Shown: piece by piece, positions 18,045 to 27,773 of the stretch
Numbering within the stretch: the stretch's first letter is position 1
How the letters are laid out: the number at the start of each line of letters is the position of its first letter
From: Bacillota bacterium
GTDB taxonomy: Bacteria > Bacillota > Clostridia > Acetivibrionales > DSM-1351
Assembly: GCA_023433945.1 (NCBI GenBank)
Contig: JAEYTP010000083.1
Coordinates: 8,682 to 72,681, forward strand
Direction: 5' to 3'
Length of the DNA stretch: 64,000 nucleotides
Made by a program: the position numbers and the translations under genes
Notes under the pieces: generated by a model
What the model saw: the letters and a program-made list of their open reading frames with translations, nothing else
What the model was told of the DNA's origin: nothing
Database searches by the model: none

Positions 18045-19031
18045 ATGAAACTTAAGAAATTAGCATATAAAGCATATAAAGAAGCTAAAATTATGAAAAA
18101 CAGAATAATAAATGTAGTAAGTAACCCTACATTAGTTCTTATATATCATAGGGTAAATAATTTACAGAGTGACCCTCAACTGTTGGCGGTATCTCCCGAT
18201 AATTTTTACCAACAAATGAAGTTTATAAAAGCGAATTATGAGGTGTTACGGTTCGAAGAAGAATGGAGAGAGTGTAAGGGTAAATCGGTTGTAATAACCT
18301 TTGATGATGGATATGAGGATAATTATACGCAAGCATTACCCATATTAAGTGACTTAAAAGTACCCGCAACCTTTTTTATTTCTTCTGGAATATTACATAA
18401 AAAAAACTATAATTTTTGGTGGGATGAACTTGAGTCATTGATTCTAAATACTACTTGCACTAATAATATGTATACATTCAAAGAGTTTGGGTTTGACTTA
18501 CAATATCCTACTAACGATTTTATTCAAATTAAAAAGTTTTATAATGAGATTCATAGAATAATACTAAATAGCAATTCTATAAAGATTCAAGAAGCTTTGA
18601 TGGATAGTATCAGAATATGGGCTAATAAAGATAGCATAAAAGATTTAGATAATAGCGCTATGAATATTGAACAGTTAAGGCAAATGAGCAAAAGTAGGTA
18701 TGTTACTATTGGGGCTCATACTGTAAATCATTTATCGCTAGGTAGTTTGTCATTAAATGAACAAAGAGAAGAGATTACTAATAGTATAAAGGATTTAAAT
18801 AGATTTACTGGTCTTGATATTAGTACTTTTTCATATCCATTTGGGACAAGAAGTGATTATACTAATGAAACCATAGATATTATTAAGAGCTGTAATATAA
18901 AAAAGTGCGCGGCAAATTTTTCAGGTACGTGCAGGGGAAATACAGATATATACCAGATTCCAAGGAATTTGGTCAGAAATTGGGACTTGAGTGAATTTAA
19001 AAGAAATTTACAGAGGTATTGGAATCTATGA
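18045..19031 (+). CDS. Polysaccharide deacetylase (NodB/CE4 family)
   Basis: 328 aa. The CE4 catalytic motif VVITFDDGYEDNY (about residues 80-92) carries the paired aspartates, and GAHTVNHLSLGSL supplies the metal-binding H-x3-H. FSYPFGTR is the third conserved motif. No signal peptide is evident: the N-terminus is basic (MKLKKLAYKAYKEAK). It is probably cytoplasmic or loosely membrane-associated. Within the operon it would N-deacetylate an acetamido sugar of the lipid-linked glycan. The SD GAGG is 5 bases from the ATG. It overlaps the next gene's frame slightly. Confidence 0.85.
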   Translation: MKLKKLAYKAYKEAKIMKNRIINVVSNPTLVLIYHRVNNLQSDPQLLAVSPDNFYQQMKFIKANYEVLRFEEEWRECKGKSVVITFDDGYEDNYTQALPILSDLKVPATFFISSGILHKKNYNFWWDELESLILNTTCTNNMYTFKEFGFDLQYPTNDFIQIKKFYNEIHRIILNSNSIKIQEALMDSIRIWANKDSIKDLDNSAMNIEQLRQMSKSRYVTIGAHTVNHLSLGSLSLNEQREEITNSIKDLNRFTGLDISTFSYPFGTRSDYTNETIDIIKSCNIKKCAANFSGTCRGNTDIYQIPRNLVRNWDLSEFKRNLQRYWNL

Positions 19032-20290
19032 GAATAGTATTTTTAAGTACACATGATATATGTGGAGGAGCATCTAGATCAGCAATTAGATTAATGCATA
19101 AAGTGAAAGAGGATACTTCGTTTAAAGTATGTATGCTTGTAAAAAGTAAGTTGAGTAGTTATTCGGATGTTAAGGTTCTGCCGCAGCCATTATTTGTCAG
19201 GGTATACCACAAGATTATCAAAGTATTTGAATCCGCTGTGTTTAGAAAAAATGAGAAATCTCAGGGACTGTTTTGGAGCTATAATTTTTTACCAAGGGTT
19301 TTTAATAATACTGCTGTTAACAAGGGTGCTGATATAGTCCATATACATTGGGTAGGAGATGGATTTCTTCCCGTCAAAGCATTAAAAAAAATATATAAGC
19401 CTATAGTATGGACGCTTCATGATTCAGCTGCATTTACAGGAGGATGTCATATACCACTAGAATGCAAAAACTACAGTACTGATTGTAACCAATGCCCACA
19501 ACTGAGCAATAGTATAGTATGTAGACGTACATTAAGAATTAAATCAAAGGAGTGGGACAAGCTCAATATTAGTGTAGTAACACCTAGTAATTGGTTGGCC
19601 AAGTGTGCTAGAGAAAGTAAAGTATTTAAAAATAAAAGTATTTATGTTATACCTAACGGAATAGATTGTGAGTTATATAGGCCAATAGACAAAACTACCG
19701 CTAGAGATATATTGAGGTTGAATAGCAAAAAACAGTATATACTATTCGGAGCAATGAATAGTACTAATGATATTAATAAAGGTTTTAACTTGTTATTGAA
19801 TGCACTCAGTAAATTAAACATAAATAGTGAAGTTGAATTGATTGTATTTGGTGGAGAGAGTACTCACCTAAACGCCTTAGAAAATATAAAAATCAATTAC
19901 ATTGGTACTATTATGGATGAAATCACGCTTCCAATTGTATATTCTGCTGCAAATGTATTTGTGTGTCCTTCACTTTCTGAAAATTTACCTAATACAGTTT
20001 TGGAGAGTATGGCGTGTGGCACCCCAGTAACAGCATTTAATATTGGAGGAATTCCTGATATTATTGACCATAGTTTGGATGGATATTTAGCACAGCCTTA
20101 TATATCTGATGACTTGCTTGCGGGAGTAGAGTGGTGCCTGCAGAATTCTATACTTGTTGGAGAACGAGCGAGACAAAAAATTACTAACAATTTTAATATA
20201 GAATTAATCGCATCAAAATATAAAAGTCTATATGCCAATGTAATGCGGAACGATAAGGAGCCATTAGATAATCGTTACGCACGTATTTAA
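19028..20290 (+). CDS. Glycosyltransferase family 4
   Basis: 420 aa, GT-B fold. Start ATG 19028 is used; a TTG 9 bases earlier lies too close to AGAGG. The N-terminal domain has STHDICGGASRSAIRL. The Cys-rich stretch after WTLHDSAAFTGGCHIPLEC (with a NQCPQL tail) is typical of a GT4 subgroup found in exopolysaccharide clusters. The C-terminal nucleotide-sugar site carries CPSLSENLPNTVLESMACG. Donor and acceptor are unknown. It overlaps the end of the deacetylase gene. Confidence 0.88.
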   Translation: MRIVFLSTHDICGGASRSAIRLMHKVKEDTSFKVCMLVKSKLSSYSDVKVLPQPLFVRVYHKIIKVFESAVFRKNEKSQGLFWSYNFLPRVFNNTAVNKGADIVHIHWVGDGFLPVKALKKIYKPIVWTLHDSAAFTGGCHIPLECKNYSTDCNQCPQLSNSIVCRRTLRIKSKEWDKLNISVVTPSNWLAKCARESKVFKNKSIYVIPNGIDCELYRPIDKTTARDILRLNSKKQYILFGAMNSTNDINKGFNLLLNALSKLNINSEVELIVFGGESTHLNALENIKINYIGTIMDEITLPIVYSAANVFVCPSLSENLPNTVLESMACGTPVTAFNIGGIPDIIDHSLDGYLAQPYISDDLLAGVEWCLQNSILVGERARQKITNNFNIELIASKYKSLYANVMRNDKEPLDNRYARI

Positions 20291-20389
20291 TTGTTAAAAA
20301 GTAGAGTGAAGAATGTAGGGTTTCAGTTACGACTGTAGAGGTTTCTGCGTGGTTAAATACAGCGATTCTTAATTTTGGAGGATCTATTT

Positions 20390-21238
20390 ATGCTTATAAT
20401 AAACTTATCAATGGGTCAACTCTGCAATCAACTGTGTACATTTTCAAGTTGTATTGCGAGTAGTATTGAGTATAATATACCTGTAAAAAACTATGTGTTT
20501 TTTCCATATACTAAATATTTTAAATGTTGTTCAGAGAAAGCCAATATAATAATACCTACTAATAAATTAGAGTGTAGCTTATATAATTTAATTGCAAAGT
20601 TTATAAGCAAATACCGCTTGTGGAGGTATTTAAAGTATACCATTAACGAAGAGAATTGCTATCAGTCAGTAATAGAGGATAAGCTCAAGCATGATGAGTT
20701 TAAAAACCATAACTACTGGGTTTTAAATTGGAGTTATAGAGACTCATTGTCATTTTATAAGCACAGGGAAAGTATTGTACAATATTTTTCTTTAAAAGAG
20801 CCTTATTCTAATAATGTTGAATCACTTATCGAGAATATAAGAAAGGATAATGATATCATTGTGGGCGTTCATATTAGGAGAGGAGATTATAGAGAATGGA
20901 ATAATGGCAAGTACTATTACGACAATAAAACATACAGGTCCATTATCAACTCAATAAAAAATAGTAAACAGCTAATTGATAAAAAGGTTGCTTTTGTTCT
21001 ATGTTCTAATGAAAAAATAGACTTTGATTTTTTTAATGAATATAGTAATCAATGCTATCCATCTACAGGTCATTTTGTTGAGGATTGTTATGTACTATCA
21101 AAGTGTGATTATATTATAGGTCCCCCTAGCACTTATTCAGGTTGGGCCTCTATTATTGGATATACACCGTTACTTCATATTGAAGGTGATTGTATGGAAA
21201 TAGATATAAATGATTTCAAGGTTATGGAGAAGATATGA
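20390..21238 (+). CDS. Alpha-1,2-fucosyltransferase-like glycosyltransferase (GT11)
   Basis: 282 aa from ATG 20390, with GGAGG 9 bases upstream. The diagnostic motif VHIRRGDYREW (about residue 161), the N-terminal MGQLCNQLCTF equivalent of the G-x-GNQ-(L/M)-F signature, and the C-terminal GPPSTYSGWASIIG block are those of GT11. The gmd, fcl and manC genes in the locus would supply GDP-L-fucose, which agrees with the call. It ends in an ATGA overlap with the next glycosyltransferase. A 99-base gap precedes it, in which I recognise no regulatory element. Confidence 0.85.
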   Translation: MLIINLSMGQLCNQLCTFSSCIASSIEYNIPVKNYVFFPYTKYFKCCSEKANIIIPTNKLECSLYNLIAKFISKYRLWRYLKYTINEENCYQSVIEDKLKHDEFKNHNYWVLNWSYRDSLSFYKHRESIVQYFSLKEPYSNNVESLIENIRKDNDIIVGVHIRRGDYREWNNGKYYYDNKTYRSIINSIKNSKQLIDKKVAFVLCSNEKIDFDFFNEYSNQCYPSTGHFVEDCYVLSKCDYIIGPPSTYSGWASIIGYTPLLHIEGDCMEIDINDFKVMEKI

Positions 21239-21999
21239 AAGTTAGTATTATTACAGTTTGCTTTAACAGCAGAGAATATATTAGACAGACAATAGAATCT
21301 GTACTAAACCAGAGTTATAAAAATATAGAGTACATTATTATCGATGGAGGCTCAACTGATGGCACAGTAGCTATAGTTAAAGAATATGAGAAATTATTTA
21401 ATGGTAGACTAAAGTGGGTTTCTGAAAAGGATAATGGTATATATGATGCAATGAATAAGGGCATTGCATTAGCTACGGGTGATATAATTGGGGTATTAAA
21501 TAGTGATGACTGGTATGAAAATTCTGCAATTGAGGAAGTAGTAAAATATGCTGTAGATGATCAAATTATTTATGGAAATTCAATGTTAATAAGTGATACT
21601 GAAAAAATACTATCTGTTCCACATAAGAATTGTTTGAATTATACGTTGACTAAAGGGATGCCTTTTTGTCATCAAGCTGCGTTTATTCCTAAATCATTAT
21701 ATGACCAGATTGGCAAGTATGATACAGAGTTTAATATTGTAGCTGATTATGATTTTATATATAGATGTATAGAAAACAATATAAAGTTTATCTATATAGA
21801 TTCAATACTGGTTAATTTTAGGTTGGGGGGTATAAGTGACAGAAAATTTTTAAAGTCTATTGTTCAGAATTGTAAGGTTAGGCTACGGCATAAGCCATGT
21901 TATGTAGTTGAAATAGTAAGGGTTATTAATTATAGTACTAGGGCTATCATTTTTAAATATATTAATTCTATTAAAAGGAGAGGTAGCGTTGGGAAGTAA
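21235..21999 (+). CDS. Glycosyltransferase family 2
   Basis: 254 aa, GT-A fold. SIITVCFNSREYIRQTIESV opens the nucleotide-binding domain; IIIDGGSTDGT, NSDDWY (DXD equivalent) and VADYDFIYRC are the usual conserved elements. It starts on the ATGA overlapping the fucosyltransferase stop, so translation is coupled. The closest recognisable type is the small GT2 group common in colanic-acid-like clusters. Donor not predictable. Confidence 0.88.
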   Translation: MKVSIITVCFNSREYIRQTIESVLNQSYKNIEYIIIDGGSTDGTVAIVKEYEKLFNGRLKWVSEKDNGIYDAMNKGIALATGDIIGVLNSDDWYENSAIEEVVKYAVDDQIIYGNSMLISDTEKILSVPHKNCLNYTLTKGMPFCHQAAFIPKSLYDQIGKYDTEFNIVADYDFIYRCIENNIKFIYIDSILVNFRLGGISDRKFLKSIVQNCKVRLRHKPCYVVEIVRVINYSTRAIIFKYINSIKRRGSVGK

Positions 22000-22954
22000 G
22001 CCATATTTTAGTATTATTATTCCAGTATATAATGCTTCAAAATATATAGAAGAATGTGTTAATTCAATTATTAGTCAGACGATGACCAATTTCGAGGTTT
22101 TATGTATTGATGATGGGTCTACAGATAATAGTTTAGAGATAATTCGTTCATATGATGATTATAGAATATATACAATTACTCAACAGAATTCTGGACCATC
22201 AGCTGCAAGGAACCAGGGAATAAGAGTTGCGGTAGGGAAATACTTAATATTTATTGATAGTGATGATTACCTAATAAATTCTAATGCGTTACAAGAAATA
22301 CATGATGTTTTGGAATATACCAAGGCGGATATTTTGCAGGGAACAGGAGAGTATATTTCTAGTGATATGCAAAATAAGGTAGTTAAGTCAATGAATATTT
22401 ACTCAAAAGATATCTACAGAAGTCAAGAGTATCTTATAACTACACTAAAGAATAGACAGATGTTTACTGCTCAATGGCTTGGCGTATATAAAAATGATTT
22501 AATTAAGAATAATAATATTTCCTGTAATATTAATTTAATATGTGGAGAGGATGCATGCTTTGTTTTTGAAGCATTAAAAGCTGCATCAAACGTAGCAGTT
22601 TATAGAATCCCTTTTTATGGATATAGGCTACAGCCCAACTCTATAATGAGAGATATAAAATATAACGAACAAAGAATATACAATATCACATTGGCAAGAA
22701 ATATTATAGATAATATGTATACTAATACAGATAATAAAGAGCTAATTAAATTTATTCGAGACTTTACAGCTAAAATGCTAATATGTACATATTACGAAAC
22801 AAAAGTGAATAAGGTATCTTTTAAATCTAAAGCCGACATTTTAAGAAATTCTTCTACTATAAATATGAGAGTAAGATCTGGATTGTTTCTTTTAAATACT
22901 AGACTATTTTATTTAATTGAAGAATTACAAAGGAATAAAAGAAAGCAACTATGA
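21989..22954 (+). CDS. Glycosyltransferase family 2
   Basis: 321 aa, starting at TTG after AAGGAGAGG within the end of the previous gene. The GT-A domain shows FSIIIPVYNASKYIEECV, IDDGSTDNS, GPSAARNQGI and IDSDDYL. The C-terminal ~100 residues are helical and may bind the membrane or acceptor. It is part of the continuous + strand glycan operon. Confidence 0.88.
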   Translation: MGSKPYFSIIIPVYNASKYIEECVNSIISQTMTNFEVLCIDDGSTDNSLEIIRSYDDYRIYTITQQNSGPSAARNQGIRVAVGKYLIFIDSDDYLINSNALQEIHDVLEYTKADILQGTGEYISSDMQNKVVKSMNIYSKDIYRSQEYLITTLKNRQMFTAQWLGVYKNDLIKNNNISCNINLICGEDACFVFEALKAASNVAVYRIPFYGYRLQPNSIMRDIKYNEQRIYNITLARNIIDNMYTNTDNKELIKFIRDFTAKMLICTYYETKVNKVSFKSKADILRNSSTINMRVRSGLFLLNTRLFYLIEELQRNKRKQL

Positions 22955-22963
22955 GGTATCAAA

Positions 22964-23881
22964 ATGTATAAAATTAATAGCGATGTAACGATTATTATCA
23001 AAACCTTCAATAGAAAAGAATCACTTATCAAAATGCTTAAATCAATTAGGGATTGCAATGTCAAGTATCCCATTGCTATAGCTGACGATAGCGAAGTACC
23101 ATACAAGGATGAAGTATTGTCAATGTTCCCAGATATGAAAATAGCGTATTATGTTTTACCTTTTGATAGTGGTTTATCATATGGTAGAAATTTTCTCCTT
23201 AAAAATATTGGCACAGAGTTATTTTTATTATGTGACGACGATTTTTGCTTTGATAAGAGAACTAATATTGAAAGGGCTAAAGAATTACTGGATAAATACT
23301 CCGTTGATATTCTTTCTGGAGCAATATATAACTTTTTTAAGGTATCTTCAACTATTGATAAGATATTAATGTACACTCAGCATATATATTCTAAAGGCTT
23401 TCTTCAAACATATGTTGGTAAATTTATGCTCGAGCCTAGAAAAGTAACTATTAATATAAAAACTAGAGTAAGAGATGAATTTTCATACGCAGATACAGTA
23501 CACAATTTCTTTCTTGGACGAAAAACCCCAATATTAAAAATGGGCGGATGGGATGAAATGTTGAAATTGTACGAGCATGAAGAGTTTTTTCTACGAGCAA
23601 AGAGTAATTCTCTGATTGTTGCACATTCTGGAGCATGGGGTGTAAGACATTATCCTGTTATACCAAAGCAGTATGCTAAATATAGATTTAGGTCACCAGA
23701 ACTTCTATATTTGTTTGACAAATTTAATGTAGATGAGTGGGTTCAAATAGTTGATAATGGTTCTACTTTCATAAAGGTTAGAGAAGAGGATAAAATCATA
23801 GAAAAGCGTATTTTCCACAATAATTTAAGAGGCACGTTTAGAAAAACATACAACATATTAAGAAGCTCGCTAACTAAATAA
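22964..23881 (+). CDS. Glycosyltransferase, GT2 superfamily (GT12-like features)
   Basis: 305 aa. TIIIKTFNRKESLIKMLKSI and IADDSE mark the GT-A nucleotide-binding half. SGLSYGRNFLLK followed by LLCDDDFCF is a DXD variant reminiscent of the beta-1,4-GalNAc-transferase (GT12) type, and LKMGGWDEMLKLYEHEEFF is the acceptor-side acidic motif. It is the last gene of the + strand run. Its last 12 bases overlap, tail to tail, the end of the opposite-strand GT4 gene; no terminator is visible between them. Donor unknown. Confidence 0.78.
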   Translation: MYKINSDVTIIIKTFNRKESLIKMLKSIRDCNVKYPIAIADDSEVPYKDEVLSMFPDMKIAYYVLPFDSGLSYGRNFLLKNIGTELFLLCDDDFCFDKRTNIERAKELLDKYSVDILSGAIYNFFKVSSTIDKILMYTQHIYSKGFLQTYVGKFMLEPRKVTINIKTRVRDEFSYADTVHNFFLGRKTPILKMGGWDEMLKLYEHEEFFLRAKSNSLIVAHSGAWGVRHYPVIPKQYAKYRFRSPELLYLFDKFNVDEWVQIVDNGSTFIKVREEDKIIEKRIFHNNLRGTFRKTYNILRSSLTK

Positions 23882-24961
23882 TTTATATATCTCCGTTATC
23901 TCTTGTACTACATTAGATAGTGAATAGGCTGTAATATTTTTGATAGGGATATTAGGTACTTTACCGTAATATATATCTTTAATATGAGTACTAATATGCT
24001 CACAATTATTGGAGGAATATAAAAACCCCTGTTCTGTTGTATTAATTATATCTCTATGTCCCCTTATATCAGTTACTACAGCAGGTAAGCCCATAAAAAT
24101 CCCTTCTAGAATATTGATAGGTAGACCCTCACGCTGACTAGAGGAAACCACAACATCAGATAATGCTAAGAGCTCAGGGATGTCACTTCTATAACCAAGA
24201 AGTCTAACATGGGCATGAAGATTCATGTTATTAATTAGCTCAGAAAGTCGGATATATTCATTTCCTGTACCCGCCAATAATAGAATAATGTTTGGTATAT
24301 CTTTATTTAAAAAAGGAATACTTTTTATCAGAAATTCTTGATTCTTATTTCTGTTTAACTCGGCAACACAAGTAAGAACAAATGCGTCTAGGGATATATG
24401 ATGCTTATCTCTTAAGAGTGCCTTATTATAAAGTTTTGGATTAAACTTATCTTGATCAACTCCAACTCCATGAGTAAAGTATACTTTGCAATTCATACAT
24501 TTTTTAGCTATCTGAAAGTCTTCATTGTTTATTGTAATAAGACCATCTGTATATTTTGATAGTAAAGTCTCAATAGGATAATATATAACCCAATTCAATA
24601 ATGGTGCACCCTTATAAAAGTGAAATCCATGTGCAGTATAAAGTACTTTAGTTCCTTTTTTTCTAGAATTACGAGCTGCAAGTCTGGTCACAACACCACC
24701 TACAGGGGTATGACAGTGGATAAGAGAATAGTTAAATTTGTCTATAATAAACTTAAGTGCCTTATACGCCCTTACATTTTCAATACTAAAAGGGGACCTT
24801 GAAAACGGAATATAGTGTTTAACATCACAATATGGTATTTCGCTTGTTCCATTTGCTGCAACATGAACTTCATAGCCATTGTCTTTAAAATATTTCAGAT
24901 AGGGCAAATGAAAAGCTTTAATATGTCCATCAACTGTTGCAGTAAATAACACTTTTTTCAT
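23870..24961 (-). CDS. Glycosyltransferase family 4 (EpsD/PglA-like)
   Basis: 363 aa, GT-B. It begins VLFTATVDGHIKAFHLPYL, has the IHCHTPVGGVVTRLAAR and TAHGFHFYKG blocks of the EpsD group, and the C-terminal SSSQREGLPINILEGIFMG site. It is the last gene of a five-gene - strand operon starting with an initiating sugar transferase, where this GT usually adds the second sugar to the lipid-linked primer. The SD AGAGG is somewhat distant from the ATG. It converges on and overlaps the + strand operon. Confidence 0.88.
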   Translation of the reverse strand: MKKVLFTATVDGHIKAFHLPYLKYFKDNGYEVHVAANGTSEIPYCDVKHYIPFSRSPFSIENVRAYKALKFIIDKFNYSLIHCHTPVGGVVTRLAARNSRKKGTKVLYTAHGFHFYKGAPLLNWVIYYPIETLLSKYTDGLITINNEDFQIAKKCMNCKVYFTHGVGVDQDKFNPKLYNKALLRDKHHISLDAFVLTCVAELNRNKNQEFLIKSIPFLNKDIPNIILLLAGTGNEYIRLSELINNMNLHAHVRLLGYRSDIPELLALSDVVVSSSQREGLPINILEGIFMGLPAVVTDIRGHRDIINTTEQGFLYSSNNCEHISTHIKDIYYGKVPNIPIKNITAYSLSNVVQEITEIYKLFS

Positions 24962-24963
24962 AA

Positions 24964-26097
24964 TTATATGTTAACCTCTTGTTTCACTATATTTATTACC
25001 ATCTCCTGCTCATCACGTTTAAGGGAGCTCCCCGACGGCAAACAAACCCCTTTTCTAAACAGCTCAGCGGATATATCGGAATCATGAGTAAAGTATTTGC
25101 ATTCGCTAAATACCGGCTGCAAATGCATTGGCTTCCACACCGGTCTGGATTCAATATTACTTTGTGCTAGTTTATTTATTATTTGTGTAGGTGTAACCTC
25201 GCAACTGCTATCCAGTGTAATTACACTAAGCCAATAATTAGGTTCGCTCTTCTCAAGTATTGGCATCATATTTATCTGAGGGATATCTTGAAATTGGGTT
25301 TTATAGGTTTGATATATCTTCTTTTTGGCAGATACCCTCTCGTCAATAACCTCCATCTGTCCTCTGCCTATTCCAGCGCAAATATTTGACATTCTATAGT
25401 TATAGCCTATCTCTTTATGTTCGTAATGTAATTCTGCTTCTCGGGATTGAGTTGACCAAAATTTCATTTTATGTATAGCATCAGCATCATTAGATACTGC
25501 CATTCCTCCACCAGAGGTTGTGATGATCTTGTTTCCATTGAATGAAAAAACATTTATATGCCCAAAGGACCCGCACTTTTTACCATTGTAAGATGCACCT
25601 AGAGCTTCGGCTGCATCTTCTATTACTGGGACACCATAATGCTCACATATTGGGAGCAATTCATCATAATCTGCGCTCTGTCCATATAGGTCTACTATAA
25701 TAACTGCTTTTGGTAGTTTGCCTCTACTTTTCGCCCAATCAAAGGCCTTTTGAAGTGCAATAGGAGACATATTCCAGCTTTCTGGTTCACTATCTATAAA
25801 GACAGGGATTGCTTTTTCATATGCGATTGCATTACAACTACCTGAAAAAGTAAGAGAAGAGCAGAATACATAATCGCCCTCACCCACTCCTAAATATTTT
25901 AATGCCAAATGGATGGCAGCCGTGCCAGAGGATAATGCTAATGCATGATTTACCCCTACGTAGGTGCTAACGTCTTGCTCAAAGCCGTCAACATTTTTCC
26001 CTAGAGGTGCAATCCAATTGTTATCAAAAGCATCTTGTATATACTTCATTTCATTGCCACTCATGTGAGGAGGGGATAAAAAAACACGTTTACTCAT
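24964..26097 (-). CDS. DegT/DnrJ/EryC1-family PLP aminotransferase
   Basis: 377 aa. MSKRVFLSPPHMSG is the start; a GTG 12 bases upstream is inside the AGGTGG SD. Conserved features: SSGTAAIHLAL, IEDAAEALGASYNGK, and the PLP-lysine block FSFNGNKIITTSGGGM. Enzymes of this type (EpsN, PglE) transfer an amino group to C4 of a UDP-4-keto-6-deoxy-GlcNAc-type sugar. The dehydratase that could make that substrate is encoded about 2.5 kb away on the other strand. The usual partner acetyltransferase (PglD/EpsM) is absent; an ATP-grasp protein is present instead. Confidence 0.9.
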   Translation of the reverse strand: MSKRVFLSPPHMSGNEMKYIQDAFDNNWIAPLGKNVDGFEQDVSTYVGVNHALALSSGTAAIHLALKYLGVGEGDYVFCSSLTFSGSCNAIAYEKAIPVFIDSEPESWNMSPIALQKAFDWAKSRGKLPKAVIIVDLYGQSADYDELLPICEHYGVPVIEDAAEALGASYNGKKCGSFGHINVFSFNGNKIITTSGGGMAVSNDADAIHKMKFWSTQSREAELHYEHKEIGYNYRMSNICAGIGRGQMEVIDERVSAKKKIYQTYKTQFQDIPQINMMPILEKSEPNYWLSVITLDSSCEVTPTQIINKLAQSNIESRPVWKPMHLQPVFSECKYFTHDSDISAELFRKGVCLPSGSSLKRDEQEMVINIVKQEVNI

Positions 26098-26803
26098 TAA
26101 TGTCACCACCTAAAAATGTAATTACATCTAGTATGTTTTCAATAGAAACATCGGCAGTATGTTCACTGCTTAAATGTTCTTGCTTATGGATTGTTTGGTC
26201 TCTTTTTATCATTATAGTTTTAAAACCAAGCTTTTTTGCAGAGATAAAGTCCTTAGAAGGATTATCTCCAATATAAATACACTCTTGCGCAGACAGGCTC
26301 ATTCTTTGTAATATTTCTAGATAAGGTTTTTCACAAGGCTTTCTAAAGGCAATACCACCTAATTCATCAGATATTATTATGGTATGCATGTACTTTTCTA
26401 AGTTTAAGCTTTTTATTTTATTTTTTTGACCCTCAGGCCTGCCGTCTGTAATTATTCCTAATAAATAACCTTGTTCCTTCAATAAATCAAGCAATTTATA
26501 TGTCTCTTCAGACAACTGAATGCATGGGGTATGGTTCCGATATATATCAATACATTCCTCGATTATTTTAGTATAATTTAAACTTGAACCAGATATGCTG
26601 AATGCTTCATTGATATAACTATCAAACACATTTGGCACTTTCCTGTTAAATAAGCTCAACAAATCATCATAAATTGAATCAGGATGCTTGTTTATGATTG
26701 AAGCTAGAAAGCTTGCAACACTTTTGTAACCACTTTTTACATAATCAAGCTCCATATAAAGTGTATCGTCTAAATCAAAAATTACTGCTTTATATTTTTT
26801 CAT
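26090..26803 (-). CDS. HAD-superfamily hydrolase
   Basis: 237 aa starting MKKYKAVIFDLDDTLYMEL (motif I DLDDT). The frame is open for 46 further codons, but these overlap the upstream ATP-grasp gene and lack the family start; AAGGAAG lies about 12 bases before this ATG. Motif II is GIITDGRPEG and motif IV YIGDNPSKDF. The substrate is unknown. It is conserved here between an ATP-grasp and an aminotransferase gene and overlaps both neighbours by several bases, so it likely belongs to the same sugar-modification pathway. Confidence 0.85.
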   Translation of the reverse strand: MKKYKAVIFDLDDTLYMELDYVKSGYKSVASFLASIINKHPDSIYDDLLSLFNRKVPNVFDSYINEAFSISGSSLNYTKIIEECIDIYRNHTPCIQLSEETYKLLDLLKEQGYLLGIITDGRPEGQKNKIKSLNLEKYMHTIIISDELGGIAFRKPCEKPYLEILQRMSLSAQECIYIGDNPSKDFISAKKLGFKTIMIKRDQTIHKQEHLSSEHTADVSIENILDVITFLGGDINE

Positions 26804-27773
26804 ATTCGTTATTATCTTCCTTCTGACATAACATAATTGTTTGATCAAATCTTGAAAACACAGTATTATACTGGATATTATTTGTGATGCAAAGTTCTTT
26901 TTCAAGAAGAAGATCATATAGAATTGATGCAGAATCTGCACCTGCCATCATACTAAGAGGACTACCTCCACCGAAGCGTGCATTAATTTCTATAAAATAA
27001 TATTTATTATTAGTGTTACTCTTTATGGCCTGTATTGTTATAGGACCAGTAGACTTAAGCTCCTTGCAAATCATTTTTGAGAAATTTATAAGCTCTAGGT
27101 CATGAACTATTTTGCTTTTCAATACTTCACCACTTCTAGTTGCTAACCTGATTCTAGGAGTAATATAAATTGGATTGCCATCAAAATCAGAAAATATATC
27201 AATGGAGTACTCTGTTCCAATTATGTAGTCTTGTATTATACAATTTGGTATATAATCCTTGAAAAAGTCTAATTCTCTCTTCGAATTTATCTTAAATGTG
27301 TTAATACTTGAGCTACCGTTTGATGGTTTCGCAAAACAAGGGAAATCAATATTATCGATTTCTTTTGCTAAATATGTAGCAGGAGTATCTAAACCCAAAG
27401 ACTTAAAAAATTTATACGTTAAATACTTATTCTGTGACAATTGTACAGTGTAGCCATTTGTAACTAATAACTTTGTCCCAATTGCTTCAAATCTATTAGC
27501 ATTTTCAGTTAACAACTCTAACTCTGTATCAATGGTAGGAATTATTATTGATACTTCTTGATCAATACACAACTGTAAAAGGGCATCAATATATAATTTA
27601 TCCTTCAATGCTGGAAGAATAAAATGGCTATCTCCATAGTATAAAGCTGGAGCAAGAGGGGACATATCACTACATACAATATTACCCTGTATATTCTTAG
27701 CGGCTTTTGCCTTCTGAAACTGTTGGACCAGTTCTACACGCCTTCCAACACATGTAAATAAAATATTTATCAT
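26790..27773 (-). CDS. ATP-grasp domain protein (CarB-like ligase)
   Basis: 327 aa. The N-terminal preATP-grasp fold (ILFTCVGRRVELVQQFQKA, VCSDMSPLAPALYYGD) is followed by the ATP-grasp domain (FPCFAKPSNGSSSINTFKI, the YIIGTEYSIDIF strand, and the metal site FIEINARFGGGSPLSMMAGA). This is the architecture of amino-acid or carboxylate ligases annotated as carbamoyl-phosphate-synthase-like and found in capsule loci. It could acylate an amino-sugar with an amino acid. That function is inferred from the neighbouring aminotransferase and the missing acetyltransferase. Start ATG has GGAGA. Confidence 0.82.
   Translation of the reverse strand: MINILFTCVGRRVELVQQFQKAKAAKNIQGNIVCSDMSPLAPALYYGDSHFILPALKDKLYIDALLQLCIDQEVSIIIPTIDTELELLTENANRFEAIGTKLLVTNGYTVQLSQNKYLTYKFFKSLGLDTPATYLAKEIDNIDFPCFAKPSNGSSSINTFKINSKRELDFFKDYIPNCIIQDYIIGTEYSIDIFSDFDGNPIYITPRIRLATRSGEVLKSKIVHDLELINFSKMICKELKSTGPITIQAIKSNTNNKYYFIEINARFGGGSPLSMMAGADSASILYDLLLEKELCITNNIQYNTVFSRFDQTIMLCQKEDNNEYEKI

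Noticed and set aside
20291..20389. Possible JUMPstart/ops or LoaP-type antitermination element in the gap inside the glycan operon
   Set aside because: No match to the ops core and no convincing two-hairpin structure; the gap may simply be remains of recombination.
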